A DNA stretch of 64,000 nucleotides. It comes from Raffaelea ambrosiae (Eukaryota; Ascomycota; Sordariomycetes; Ophiostomatales; Ophiostomataceae). The first letter of the stretch is position 1; the number at the start of each line of letters is the position of its first letter. This document shows positions 25,150-36,778 of this stretch, piece after piece. The position numbers were made by a program, and so were the translations under genes. Below the pieces are notes generated by a model. It did not search any database. It was not told where the DNA came from and saw only the letters and a list, made by a program, of their open reading frames with translations. The stretch lies in assembly GCA_002778195.1 (NCBI GenBank), contig PCDI01000006.1, forward strand, positions 163,021 to 227,020. Reading direction: 5' to 3'.

Positions 25150-27257
25150 ATGGGCTCTATTGTTGACCTGCCGAATGACGCCAATGGCGCCAGCAGCCCA
25201 AAGCGGCCGATCCGTATTGCAGGATGCTCAGGAGGTACGTCACAGTGTGACCAGCGTTCATCTGCATTTTTCTCACATATTTTCAGCTTCGTTAATTTAA
25301 CATCGTAATTTTCAGGTGTTTATGACCGAAAAAGAGCCATCCATGACATGGCCAAGAACGAGGACGTTGATGTGATCACTGGCGACTGGATGTCGGAGTG
25401 CAACATGACGCTTCGCGGCTCCGACAAGCGTGACCGTCTGTCACAAAAGAAAATGACTTCAGGGTCGACCGAGGTGGCAAAGGGCTACGAACCATACTTT
25501 TTGGAAGAAATTGACCCAGCCATTCCGTGGCTGGCAAAGAAGGGCACCAAGATTGCCGTCAACGCTGGTGCTAGTGATGTCCATGGCTTGGCCGATGCCG
25601 TCAAGGAGCTGATCAAGAAGCACGGAGTCGAGCTGAAAGTCGGCGTGGTTGATGGAGACGATGTTACAGACGCAGTGCTGGACCTCTATCAGAAAGGCGA
25701 GCCGTTCCTGAACTTGCCGGCCAACAAGCCCATCAAAGATTGGGGCTACGAGCCAATCTGCGCCCAGTGCTACCTGGGAGGTACTGGCATTGCTGCCTGC
25801 TTCGAGGGTGGTGCTGATATTGTTCTGTGCGGACGCGTCGCCGATGCTTCTGTGACGGTCGGTGCAGCTATGTGGTGGCATGGCTGGACGCGCGACAACA
25901 TCCCAGAACTGGCTGGCGCTCTTATGATCGGCCATATTATTGAGTGCAGCACATATGCAACTGGTGGATACTACTCTGCCTTTAAAGAGCTTGGTGTCAA
26001 TGATCTCGATATGGGCTGTAAGTATGATTTGGTTGCAGACTCTCTTGAATCGGACTAACACGCCGACCCAGATCCCATTGCTGCCGTCGACCACAAGGGC
26101 GAAGCCGTGATAAGCATGGAGAAGGGACGCGATGGTCTGGTCAACATTGACACTGTCGCGAGCCAGCTGCTGTACGAGATCCAGGGCCCCCTCTACTACA
26201 ATTCGGACGTCACTGCCTCCATCGAGGATATTCGCCTTGTGCAGATCGGCAAGAACGAGGTCCACGTGTCAGGTGTGAAGGGTCTTCCGCCTCCACCAAC
26301 AACCAAGGGTAAGCTGACGAACCCGAGCCAATCCTCCATCCATTTTTGTCTCTTGTGTGCTGATGAGAGACAGTCGGCATCACGGCCAAGGGTGGCTGGC
26401 AGGCCGAGTTCCACTTCTACCTGACGGGCCTGGACATCGAGGAGAAGGTGGCCATGATCGAACGCCAGACGAAGGCCCGCATGGGCGAGTACCTCGACAA
26501 GTTTTCCTGCCTGAAGTTCATGGTGGCCGGTGGCGTGCCCGAAAACCCACAGACCCAGGAGGAGGCCACTGTGGATCTGCGAATCTTTGCGCAGACCCGC
26601 GATCCTGAGCTGTTGGCCGGCAGCAGCTTCGTCGACTCAGACCGCGGCTCATTTGCGCGCTTCTGCATCGAGAACCTGCTGCAGAGCTACCCAGGCGGAA
26701 CCATGGCTCCCGACATGCGCACTGCCATCGGCCGTCCGTTCTTTGAGTACTGGGTCAGCTTGATGCCGCAGACATTTGTGCACGAGACAGCGCACCTGCC
26801 CGACGGCAAGGTCATCGACATTCCGTCGCCAACCAAGACGCAAGAATTCCCGCGTGAACAGCCTAGCTACGACACGGCCAATCCGGTCGACTTGGCCAGC
26901 TTCGGTTCGACGACACGCGCGCCTTTGGGCTACATCACCCTGGGCCGCTCCGGCGACAAGAGCTCCAATTGCAACATGGGCCTCTTTGTGCGCCACGACG
27001 ACGAATGGGACTGGCTGCGCACAATGCTGAGCACGGCCAAGCTGCGGGAGCTTCTGGGCAAGGACGATGTCGGACGCCAGATCGATCGCTGCGAGTTCCC
27101 CAACATTCGCGCGGTGCACTTCCTGCTCAAAGACCACCTGGACCGGGGTTTCAACTCGACGTCGAGCTTCGACAGTTTGGGCAAGAACCTGTGCGAGTAC
27201 ATCCGCTGCAAGTACGTGGACATCCCGGACAAGTTCTTGGCGCGGGGCCGTATCTAG
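25150..27257 (+). CDS. AtuA-like protein with DUF1446 and C-terminal AtuA domain
   Basis: Four exons (25150-25234, 25316-26017, 26072-26308, 26374-27257) join to 635 residues. The N-terminal DUF1446 domain runs from IRIAGCSGGVYDR through VDVITGDWMSECNM, NAGASDVHGLADAV, GADIVLCGRVADASV and ECSTYATGGYYS. The C-terminal AtuA-like domain includes LGYITLGRSGDKSSNCNMG and FNSTSSFDSLGK. In bacteria AtuA belongs to acyclic terpene (citronellol/geraniol) use. In fungi the two-domain protein is widespread but its substrate is unproven. The gene is followed 0.65 kb on by a secreted GMC oxidoreductase on the same strand; co-function is possible but not shown. Confidence 0.9.
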
Positions 27258-27912
27258 GTAGGGCCAGTTTATTAGCATGTAGAAAAAGATTAGGAGAAGC
27301 AAGCAGAACTTCATATTCCTCCCCTTTCGGTCCTTTCTCGTAAGCCTTCCCGCTAGGAAATTCAAGGCTTCCCGCGTTTGGTCTTAGTCTGTTCACTCCT
27401 GTGCAAAATCGATACCTGGATTTCTTGCTCGTCCCGTCTCTGTGCCGCAGTGGCCTTGAAGTCGTTGCATTGGCGCAATGCATGGCCCATTGTCTATTCT
27501 AAGTTGGGAACTGCGGCTGTAGTACTCGTACTATCGTATGTACTAGTTATGTACATAGTAGACCAGGGTGTGCAGCGACTGGAAGAATTTGTGCCGCGCT
27601 TGCCTTCACACCTGCTTGTCCACCTCCTTTTTCGAAATTAAAAGACTAGGAACGAATGTTGGGTAGTATCGCGTCGACCCGTCCAACCCGGGGTAAACCA
27701 AGCGGGCCAATATTGAATCCTGTGATAATGATGCCATCGTAATAAAGGACTCACACCAGCCATGTGAATTTCTGTGAGCTGCTCTAACAAATATTTGACA
27801 CCGTCTGAGTGATTCCACCACCCGAGTTACCGTGCATTTTCGCACACCAAGCTCTGATTCTCCTCCTGCTTCAAAGTGGACGGCCAACTTGCTTTGAATC
27901 CGGTCCGCCAAC

Positions 27913-30087
27913 ATGAAATCGCTCTTGCTGCTCCTACTGACGACCAGCCTCGTCCATGGTCTCCGAATCCCACGCCATGCAACTATCATTGACCGTGGTG
28001 TTGCTGCTGGAAACACATACGACTTTGTGATTGCTGGTGGTGGCATAGCAGGACTCACGGTAGCCGACAGGCTGACGGAGGATCCGGATGGTAAGGCATT
28101 GCGTAAAAGCCATCGTTCGCATCCTGTAACTCTGACACAAAACAGTCACTGTCCTCGTTGTCGAAGCGGGCCCCCTCGATCAAGGCGAAGACGGCATTCT
28201 CATCCCTGGGGCCTACAACCCATTGGCGTATCTGTGGCTGGATTTGTTGACCACTCCACAAACGGGTCTGAATGATCAGCTGTATCTTGCCGTATGCGGC
28301 AAAGTTGTGGGAGGTGGCAGCACGGTGAATGCGATGATCTTCATTCGCGGGGACAAAACAGACTACTCGTGTTGGGGGCAATTAGGGAACGATGGCTGGG
28401 ACTGGGGTGACCTTTTGCCGTTCTTCAAAAAGGTGAGGGGACCATTTTTGCGAAGATACGACAGAGGCACAATAACTGACTTCCAATCCAGAGCGAAAAC
28501 TTTACTTTCCCAGAGCCAGATTTTGCGGCCAAGGGCAACATTTCCTGGGTCGAGGGAGTCCATGGGGATACTGGACCTGTTCAGGCTACTTATCCAAACT
28601 ACTTTTTCCCGGGGAGTGGTAAGGTTCCAAAACGCGACTTTGAAGAGAAACACAAACACAACAGCTCTGACGTCGTCTGAGCAGAAAACTGGCGGGCTGC
28701 AAATATAGAATCAGGAGTCGAACCAGACGCAGAGCCTAATGCCGGAAAGCCTCGAGGGTTGTTCTGGTTGCCAGTGGCCGAGGATGCCAGGACGCGGACA
28801 AGAAGTTATGCCCGCATCAACCACTATGACAGAGTGATTGGTGGACGGCCAAACTACCACCTCCTGCCAGAAACCACGGTCGCAAAGGTCGTCTTCGATG
28901 GCCAGACAGCTGTAGGCGTGGAGTATCTTCCAACGGCGGGAGGAAACACAACAACCGTGTACGCCTCCAAGGAAGTCCTTCTCGCAGCTGGTGGTTTGCA
29001 CACCCCGCAGATTCTTCAATTGTCGGGTATTGGGCCAGAGTCATTGCTGTCTAGTTTGGGGATTGACGTCGTGTCAAACCTGCCGGGTGTTGGGCAGAAC
29101 TTCCAAGACCAGCCGACCATACCAATGGCCTACAACTGTAAGTCAGCTCAGCTAAGCCGCCCAAAGTATCCCCATAATACTAACCGCAGACATTGAAACA
29201 GTTACCAGTAATGTTGAGCCCAATTGGGGCTCGTTGATCAATAATTCGACGTATGATGCCGAGCAGCGAGCCGTCTACGACACCAGCAAGACCGGGCCGT
29301 ACACGATCGTGCGGACCCTGAACACCATCTTTGCCGATCTGTCGCTGCAAGACGCGACAAGCAACTTTCAATCAATTGTTGACGCAGCCCGTGCTCGCAG
29401 CCCAACAGCCTACCTCCCTGCAAATACTGACCCAACAGTGATAGCCGGATATACTGCCCAACGACGGCTTCTTCTAAAGCAGCTGGAGAACTCGGTGACT
29501 GTTGGCGGACTCAATTGGGACACCTACAGCACCTCCACGATCTACGCGTTCAAGCCTTTCAGTCGGGGCACGATTACCATAAACTCGACTGGTCCTTTGG
29601 CCAACCCTCTTGTTGACTTCCGTGCAGCTACGGACCCCACTGACCTGGACATCTACGCAGCTCTTGTGAACAAGTCACGCGAGGTCATGGGTGCACCATC
29701 AATGAAGGTTCTCGGCCCAGTGGAGGCGTCTCCCTTTGGTGCGACTGTGCAGTCAGACGACGAGGTGAAGGCAGCCATACGCACCATTCTCAGTCCCACC
29801 AACGGACACGAGTGTTGCACGGCTGCCATGATGCCCTTGGAGCTCGGCGGTGTTGTGGATGACCAGCTCCAAGTCTATGGCGTTCACGGGTTGCGAGTCA
29901 TTGACATCAGTTTCTGGCCCATGCCTGTTGTTGGGGCTCCATCTGCTACTGTGTACGCATCAGGAGAGAAGGTTTGTTCACGACCCCAACTTCCGTGCCC
30001 ATGTACCTTTTGTGCCGGAAATGGACTGACATTTGATTTTTCGTTTAGATTGCCGCTGTCATCAAGAGGAGGTACGGACTGAGCTGA
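27913..30087 (+). CDS. Secreted GMC-family FAD oxidoreductase with an altered active site
   Basis: Six exons (27913-28090, 28146-28432, 28492-28618, 28685-29137, 29190-29971, 30049-30087) join to 621 residues. Signal peptide (MKSLLLLLLTTSLVHG), then the FAD fold: FVIAGGGIAGLTVADRL, VTVLVVEAG, GKVVGGGSTVNAMIF (the GGGS loop), SKEVLLAAGGLHTPQILQLSGIG, LPGVGQNFQDQP. The C-terminal substrate half ends HGLRVIDISFWPM. The first catalytic position keeps His (TNGHECCTAAM), but the second, usually His or Asn before the VYA motif, is Ala (VGAPSATVYA; codon 29936-29938). The family covers aryl-alcohol, glucose and choline-type oxidases. With this change, activity as a typical oxidase is doubtful. Confidence 0.88.
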
Positions 30088-31460
30088 GTCGCGCACCACG
30101 TACCCGTAGACAATTTGGTACCAAGAAATTTGCACTTCCGAATCCTGTTCCGCAGCGTCCATGGAAGTGATGAGTACCGCCATATCCCAACATGCCTTGG
30201 CCAGTTAGCTTCAGTCCGAGTCGGAATCGAACGTACTGCTTTTAGGAAAGGCGGCATATTTTCAATGTGAACGTTATTGTCATTATTACTGCGCGCAGTT
30301 GTTGCGTTGTAACCAACCCGGTCAGAAATCCGATGGAGGAAGACACGGCCAAATCCTCATGGACCACTCTCTGACGCAGCTGCATCCTCTTCTATTTAAG
30401 ATTTGCCTACGGCGATAACCCCACGAACAGCGGCCGCCACACCCGCCCTCTTCCCGTGTGACCCCGCCAAGCCGTTTTACGGCTATCTTTACTGGCCGTT
30501 ATCCCCCCTTTTCGGCACCCCTGCATAGTAAGCCTATGCTTGTTGGTGCCTCACGATCCGCTCGAAGAGGCTGAAATAGAACCGGCCTGCGCCTCGTATT
30601 GGGGGGACTTTTTCTGGTGTGCAGGAAAGCGGAGACTGCGCGTGTTGGTCGGCAAAATGAGCGATGCGTGAGTTAGCAAACGTGCTTCTCTGTCGCCTAA
30701 TTATTTTTTTTTCTTTTCTTTTCCTTTTTTTTCCCCCCTTTTCTTTTAAAGCTGGTGGTGGTGACTCGTTGTCACCATCGTCAGAATATGTGACCGGCAA
30801 GAGGGGGGAGGGGGCAGCTGCCAACGACGATCACTGCTGGCAAGTATCGGCCCGCTAGAAACGTTCTCCCTACAGGGGGTGTGATGGAGAAATGTGCAAC
30901 ATAAGCATTGGGCTGTGATTTTGACAAGCTTGTGCGGCGCTTCTTGTTCGCCAGCCAGCCAACCGCCCAGGCGACTCACAAGTGCGGTTAAGCGAATCAG
31001 CATCTAGACAGACCGTGCAGTCTGTCAACTGAACCAGTCAAAACGTGCCCGAGTGGTGATGCAAGATAAAGTCTCCTGGGTCTCCAGGCCACCGACCCAA
31101 GTTGGCGCACACAAGTTCATCACATCTCGCTCCCAAATGCAACAGCCATCTGCAAGTGAGTTTTCATGGGAGCAGCCTTTGGACCCCACCCGGCCATAGG
31201 ATCATGTCGTTGGCACACCTCTTGATCCTCTCTCCCTTGCTCGACAAGACTCTGGTCACAATTGCCCCGTGCTACTTTTCGCCTGTCAATGTTGTATAAG
31301 AGCAGCCCAAAACCCCCTTTTCCCTCTTGTGTTGTGATGTTTGATCTTTCCATTAAATTTGGGGTTCCCACTGTACGCTTCGAATACTAACTAGTAAATC
31401 TATCCATAACATCTTGCAGCCCACTCTGGTTTTGGAGCACCACATTCATCCACATTCATC
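30088..31460. other. Intergenic region with polypyrimidine tract
   Basis: 1.37 kb without a supported gene. A long T/C run at about 30702-30748 lies in the middle. The right part is the promoter of the small secreted protein gene, where a CACATTCATC decamer occurs twice in tandem at 31441-31460, immediately before the ATG. Confidence 0.45.
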
Positions 31461-32001
31461 ATGGATTCAAAACTCACCGCCTTCTTCTTTCTTCTGTTAT
31501 TCAAGATAGCTGTGGCGGCCCCGGCTGCTAAACATGACCTCGACGCCCGTACCGATATTGGACTGGGACTTCAATGCTGGTCAGAACCGTACTTTCAAGG
31601 ACATTTCGTCCATTACCTTTCGCCCAAGTACACATTCGGGGTTTGCTGTAAGCGGATACATCTTTGCTGCTTCTGTGGACCCCTCATGCTGATACGCCGC
31701 AGATGACATCTCAGCAGATTTCCCACCCTACACAGACGCTGGCTTGTCGTCTATCAAGTCAGACTACCACACCCAATGCTCCATCTTCCCGTATGTTACT
31801 ACAACTACACTCTGTGCTCGGTTGAGCGAGACCAGCTTTTGCTAATAATGCGGCCAACAAAGGAACAAAGTCTGTGACCCAGGCAACGGAGGAGATTTTG
31901 ATTACATATTCGCTGGCCTGTATGATAATCTGGGAAGCACAGATGTCGGGTTCCCAGACGATATTCAATCATTTATTTGCTACTGTAAGGATTGTGATTA
32001 G
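31461..32001 (+). CDS. Small secreted protein with beta/gamma-crystallin-like features
   Basis: Three exons (31461-31647, 31703-31790, 31863-32001) join to 137 residues. The middle junction uses an AAG acceptor and is less certain. Signal peptide about 1-19 (FFFLLLFKIAVAAPA), possibly followed by a dibasic-free propeptide. The mature part reads QCWSEPYFQGHFVHY, FGVCYDIS, GLSSIKSDYHTQCSIF, KVCDPGNGGDFDY, SFICYCKDCD. Aromatic residue, spaced Phe and Gly, then SSIK resembles one motif of the beta/gamma-crystallin fold, and the Cys are spaced as if paired. Fungi secrete small crystallin-like proteins of unclear function; some members of the wider fold are antifungal proteins. Function here is not known. 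It ends before a DUF1308 gene. Confidence 0.6.
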
Positions 32002-32323
32002 GACATCTTGGGGGGCAGGAGAAGAGTTAACTATTTGGGTGTATCTCGAGTCCACTCCTGGGAAAGTTTGAATAAGGACTGGAATCCAAAATATCTGGTT
32101 GGGCAGTCTTGCGTTGGCTTTAAAAATAAAGTTTTGTCTGGTCCAGGTACGGAAGGCGCGACCACCGAAATTAGAGGTACTAGTAATAATAGATCGCCCA
32201 CCTTCCCGCATTTAACGGCGCCCAAAATCTCAAAAAAAAAAACCATCACAAAAGCCAAACCAACCCCCCCAAACACAAAAAATTTCCAAAGCCCACAACT
32301 CCTTGGATGGGCTCACCCTCAAC

Positions 32324-33988
32324 ATGGAGAGTAACTGTGCACAAGGTAGCAAGTCACGTGCTGTTATCAAAGAAGAGGTACTCAACTTGCTTGGCTGTTG
32401 CCACGCCTTGATTGACGAATACAAGACGTACCACGAAGCCGTATGCAAATACACACAGGAGCCGCACTGGCCAGGCGTCGCCCCCGTCATTGCCGGACTG
32501 AAGGCAGAATCTGCCGAGGTGGAGCGGCTGATAACTCGCCTGGGTGCTTGCTCAGATGACGACTATCCATCCTTGACGAAGATCGACGCCTCGCAGAAGC
32601 ACCTCACGAACACACTGGTCGCCAGGGAGTCTATGTGGAACACAATCAAGAAGTGTTATGGTCTCGTGGCATTGGACAGGCGGTTTTCTACCTCGAAAGC
32701 TAGACGAGGCAAATGCACCCGTCCCAACAAGGTTGCACATGGCCACAACATGGCAGACAGTGTGTATGTGCATGCTATCGTGGATGACGGCCGCGAGTGG
32801 CTGCGTGTGATCAATATGACGGAGAAGCGGCTCTTCCACGAATTGGCCGAGGCCGGCTGGGAATTCCACTTGAGCCAAAGTCAAGGTGATCACGAGCCTG
32901 AAACGAGCAGCGATGAGGACGAGGATGAGGGCGAAGAGGACGTCGTTGATAGCATCTCCATCATGGAGGCGGCTGCTGGTTTGGTAGAGGCTTCGCGGGC
33001 CAACCGCCTGAAAGGTGCCTGCCCAAGAATATCTATTCTCCTAAGCCGGATCGACGAGGGCAAAACTTATGACGTTGATTTGCTGCTCCATCGCATACGC
33101 CGTCGATTGGGCGAGATGACCAGTTCGGCCGATCCCGAGGATGCTGTGTCCATCGCCATTTACTGTGCCAACTCGCAGTTCAATGTGGACGAACCGCCGC
33201 CCCTGGACGTGGCAATCTCGCGGCTGATGCCGGCCGTTGCCACGGCCAACAATCTGACGCCAAGCGTAAACATCGACACTTCCATGTTGCTTGCCATGGT
33301 CTCAGACATCACACACAAGTCGGTTGCTGTCCAGCCCTGGCACCACAACCAGGTTGCCTGCGAAATACGTCGAGAAATGAGCCGTCCCGGAGAAGTCGCA
33401 CATGAGCTTTTCGAGGCTTTGCGAGACAAGAAAATGATCTGCACACGGGAGGCAGAGTCGGCCTTTCGGAGGATGCTGGGCAGCATGGGCCAGGACAGCG
33501 AACAGGCTCGAGCTCGTGCGCTGATGGGATATGCGTCAACGACTGACGGGACAAGTCCATGCCTGGTGAAGCAGCTCCGCGCGTTGTCAGAATATCCAGA
33601 CGCCATTCCGGACGATTTACGCCTACCGGTGACAGTCGTCAACGAGGACTGGGACATGGCACGCATCGATCGTGCTGTCGACGGGGGCGAACTACCAACC
33701 GCTGCGCGCTTTGCGGCCCAGGACATGAGCGAGTCAACTCCCACGAGGGCAGTCTTCTTCTACGGCTGGGCGTCGGGCCATGTCACTGTGACTATGAATC
33801 ACACGGCCAAAAATCGTATCGACAGGCTGATCGAGCGGTTCCGCACCAACAGAGAGGAGAAGGCGCCGCTCGTATGGGTCTACCGAAAGGCACGACGAGG
33901 GCTAAATGCGACCCAGAAGCCCTCCAGCAATCCACAATCCGAGGGCGACCTTTCCGGAACCGACGCAGCAGCTGACGGTTCTTCCTAG
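32324..33988 (+). CDS. DUF1308 (C7orf25-like) protein
   Basis: A single exon of 554 residues from ATG 32324. The N-terminal helical part contains VAPVIAGLKAESAEVERLI. The central motif VAHGHNMADSVYVHAIVDDGREWLRVINMTEK is the hallmark of the DUF1308/UPF0415 family found from fungi to human (C7orf25). An acidic stretch (TSSDEDEDEGEEDVV) separates this from the DUF1308 core, which includes SILLSRIDEGKTYDVD and a PIN-like C-terminal half with LRLPVTVVNEDWDMARIDRAV. No biochemical role is established for the family. The start 21 bases further left would need a TTG. Confidence 0.85.
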   Translation: MESNCAQGSKSRAVIKEEVLNLLGCCHALIDEYKTYHEAVCKYTQEPHWPGVAPVIAGLKAESAEVERLITRLGACSDDDYPSLTKIDASQKHLTNTLVARESMWNTIKKCYGLVALDRRFSTSKARRGKCTRPNKVAHGHNMADSVYVHAIVDDGREWLRVINMTEKRLFHELAEAGWEFHLSQSQGDHEPETSSDEDEDEGEEDVVDSISIMEAAAGLVEASRANRLKGACPRISILLSRIDEGKTYDVDLLLHRIRRRLGEMTSSADPEDAVSIAIYCANSQFNVDEPPPLDVAISRLMPAVATANNLTPSVNIDTSMLLAMVSDITHKSVAVQPWHHNQVACEIRREMSRPGEVAHELFEALRDKKMICTREAESAFRRMLGSMGQDSEQARARALMGYASTTDGTSPCLVKQLRALSEYPDAIPDDLRLPVTVVNEDWDMARIDRAVDGGELPTAARFAAQDMSESTPTRAVFFYGWASGHVTVTMNHTAKNRIDRLIERFRTNREEKAPLVWVYRKARRGLNATQKPSSNPQSEGDLSGTDAAADGSS

Positions 33989-34509
33989 ACTCATCGAACA
34001 AGTTGAAGAAGTCGGAAGCTTCTGTTGGGGGTTCGTGGATGCACGACCACAAAACTGGGCGCATGCACGACTTCCCCAGCTCTTTGCACTGTAGCGGAGT
34101 GCCGAAGTGTGTCTCAGTTCGTCCTTGCATCCCTGTGAGAGCCCATCTAGAAACCGTTTACAGCGCCTTTGTCATCCGCGGAATCCCCGCACCTCGCCAC
34201 ATGGTGTCTTATCTCCAGTGTCTTCAGTTCCCTTTGTCCGCTGACTGATGGCACCGAAGGGCCTGGCCAGCCAGCCAATGACGGGATCACGCCACGGCTC
34301 GACCTGGGTGCCCAAAAATATGAAAGAAAAAAATAAAAAAACTTTCCAGCTGCATAGTCGGGCGGCGAGCTTTCGACGTCCTGGACAGACGGCAACGACA
34401 TGGACTTGAGTTTGTTGCCATTGTTGCTGTATCGTCAACCAGAAGCTGCCATTGATCAGCGCAGCCTGCCCTACATCTCTAATCGAACTGAACTGTTTGG
34501 ACAACAATA

Positions 34510-35510
34510 ATGCACGCTAAGCTATCGTCGCTGGAGGCTCTGCCAACAGAGGTCTGTGCCTCTCCTGTGACTTTTCTGTGACTGTCCTGAGCCATATTTT
34601 GGGTGGTTGTGGTTGAATCACGCTCTGCTAACCTCGGGGCCGTGGCCAATTTAGGTCCTCGAGTCAATCATCTCGACATTTCCTACGGCGGAATTGGTCG
34701 CACTAGCTACTATCAGTCAGCGATTCTATACTCTCGTCGCCGATTCGTTATACATGCGTTTACTACACAGGGTCGCTTTACCCGGCTATGAAATTATCCT
34801 CGAATGCTACGCCCCAGGCCAAAAGAAAGTGACGCCCGTTTTCTACTGCAAGTATCTAGGTACAAACGGTCTGGACTTGGGCAGGTCTGGGGCAGGGACG
34901 CCGACAATCAGCACTATGGGCGATGGCGCAAAGTCCATTTCGAACCTTTTGAGACTGTACAGTCGATTCCGGCCGGCCCCGGTCAATGATGCGCGAACAC
35001 AGATGACGCCAATCTGGGTCCGCAACCCTGCGATTATGCCAGGAACAGATACAGCTTCACAACTCATACAACTAGACGGAGGAGAATTATTTTCACAGCT
35101 TGTCGTGGATACCATCCTGGCAAAACATGGGGAAAAGCATGCCCTCCTGGCAAACGACGTCAGAATCCACAAGGGGTTCCTGCGTATCTGGCGGGATTGG
35201 ATGTCAGCACGATGCAGCAATGAGTTTAATTTTGCGTTCCATGCCCTTGGCCTGGGCGATGATGAGGTGGAATGCATGGACCAGGACTCTGCCATTCTCT
35301 GGGTCGACAGTAAACGGCACATCGGTCTCCGGTTCAAGGTGATGGAATTAACACCGCGCCATGAGTCTATCCCTGGCCTGTCTTCCGATGACATGCCCGT
35401 GAGCTACAGGCTCGAGTGCGAAGGTATGCGTTGCTTGAGGTGTTTTATCATTGCTGACTTTATACCACTCCTGGGGTGTAGTCAATCTAGAAAAGTCACC
35501 CCAAAACTAA
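34510..35510 (+). CDS. F-box protein
   Basis: Three exons (34510-34551, 34655-35423, 35482-35510) give 279 residues. The N-terminus is a short F-box: LSSLEALPTEVLESIIST, then LVALATISQRFYTLVADSLYMRLL. Such proteins recruit substrates to SCF ubiquitin ligases through SKP1. The remainder has no recognisable repeats; such fungal F-box proteins usually carry unique substrate regions. The first donor is a weak GTCTGT. The last intron (GTATGC donor, TAG acceptor) is likely but not certain: without it the frame runs to 35518 with a different tail. Confidence 0.7.
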
Positions 35511-36778
35511 CAATCTGAGATAGAACTGCTCATCCGCTCGTGTCGGCTAGTGATGAGTGCTGAGGAGGCCGAGATACGAGAACGCAGCTCGACCAGGACA
35601 GTCATGGCCATGGCGTTGATGTAAATAAGGAGTGTGGTGTATTGCCCCGTCTCGGGCGTGCCTGCTAACGATCGTGTGTTTTACTTTGACCAGCAGCGGC
35701 CATGTGGAGGGAAGGAGTTTCGTGGTCACCCAATAGAAACAAATCTGTAGCTTAGAACTTTGGCAGACACTAATTTTGCGGAAGAGCGTTTCTCATCCCG
35801 AAGACAGCTCAAGACGCTATCGTAACATGCCAGTGGTCAAGGGGATGCGGAAACTCGACACAACGCATGACATGCATCCTAGTTTCCACAATCGGGGAGG
35901 ACTGCAAAACGATTACGTTTGCACTTTGCACACTGCAGACTACTTCGGCTAGCGGATGCCAAAACGTGCTCAAGTCCCACCAAATTGGTCTGTGGCACAC
36001 AGGTGCTATCACACTGGCCGACCTCGAACCCACACTAAGAATTATGGTTGCCTGGAGCGGACGCTAGGAGGTATACGCAAAACTACTATCTCACGTTTCA
36101 ATCGATCTAATCTCTGAAGCTCGCTTGCAGCTTGAGCAGCGGCCTCGGGCGACACGAGGGGCAGACACCTTACTCAAAGCATCTTGCACCACGCGTTCAC
36201 CAAGCAGGTGAGCTCGGCGTCGGTACGAGTTGCTCCCACAGTGTCCGTCGAATCTGTCAGCCTGGAAGCCGATGGCGACGACATTGAGGCTGCCAAGCAA
36301 ATACCGTAGCATCGATGTGAATTCGGATCCAGCTCAAATCCAAACTGAAGCAGTCGGCCGAGCTTGGTCTCCACTTCAATCGCGGAAGTCTAACCAAACG
36401 CCATGCCGCCCTACTCGATCGGTCCTAGGTACGACATGCTTCTTCGAAGCGAAATGCAGACTTCTGGACGAAACAAATAAAACCTCACTCGCTGCGTCGT
36501 GTCCGCCGCGTCAACCTCAGGCATCCATATTCCGATATTTCGACTTCGAGATTGGTAAGAGAAAACTTGCTCATACGTTTTGGGAGATTGCGGATTTCAC
36601 AGACTGCAAATGGCAGGTACAAATAGAGCCTGGCTGAAGGAATAATTTGCTGTTTGTCATTCGTGTGTCAACCAACAAGCACACCATACAAACGGTTTCT
36701 TCAAGCGAGTGGTTCTTAAAAAAAACTTCGGCACACAATCCCCAAGCAGCTTCCGGAATCCCACAGCAACTTTCCGCC
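35511..36778. other. Intergenic region
   Basis: About 1.27 kb between the F-box and DJ-1-like genes on the same strand. Open frames of up to 135 codons near 36.2-36.6 kb lack domain features and good starts. I see no RNA gene or repeat here. Confidence 0.5.

Noticed and set aside
36230..36637. 135-codon plus-strand frame before the DJ-1-like gene
   Set aside because: No protein features, and a minus-strand frame overlaps it.
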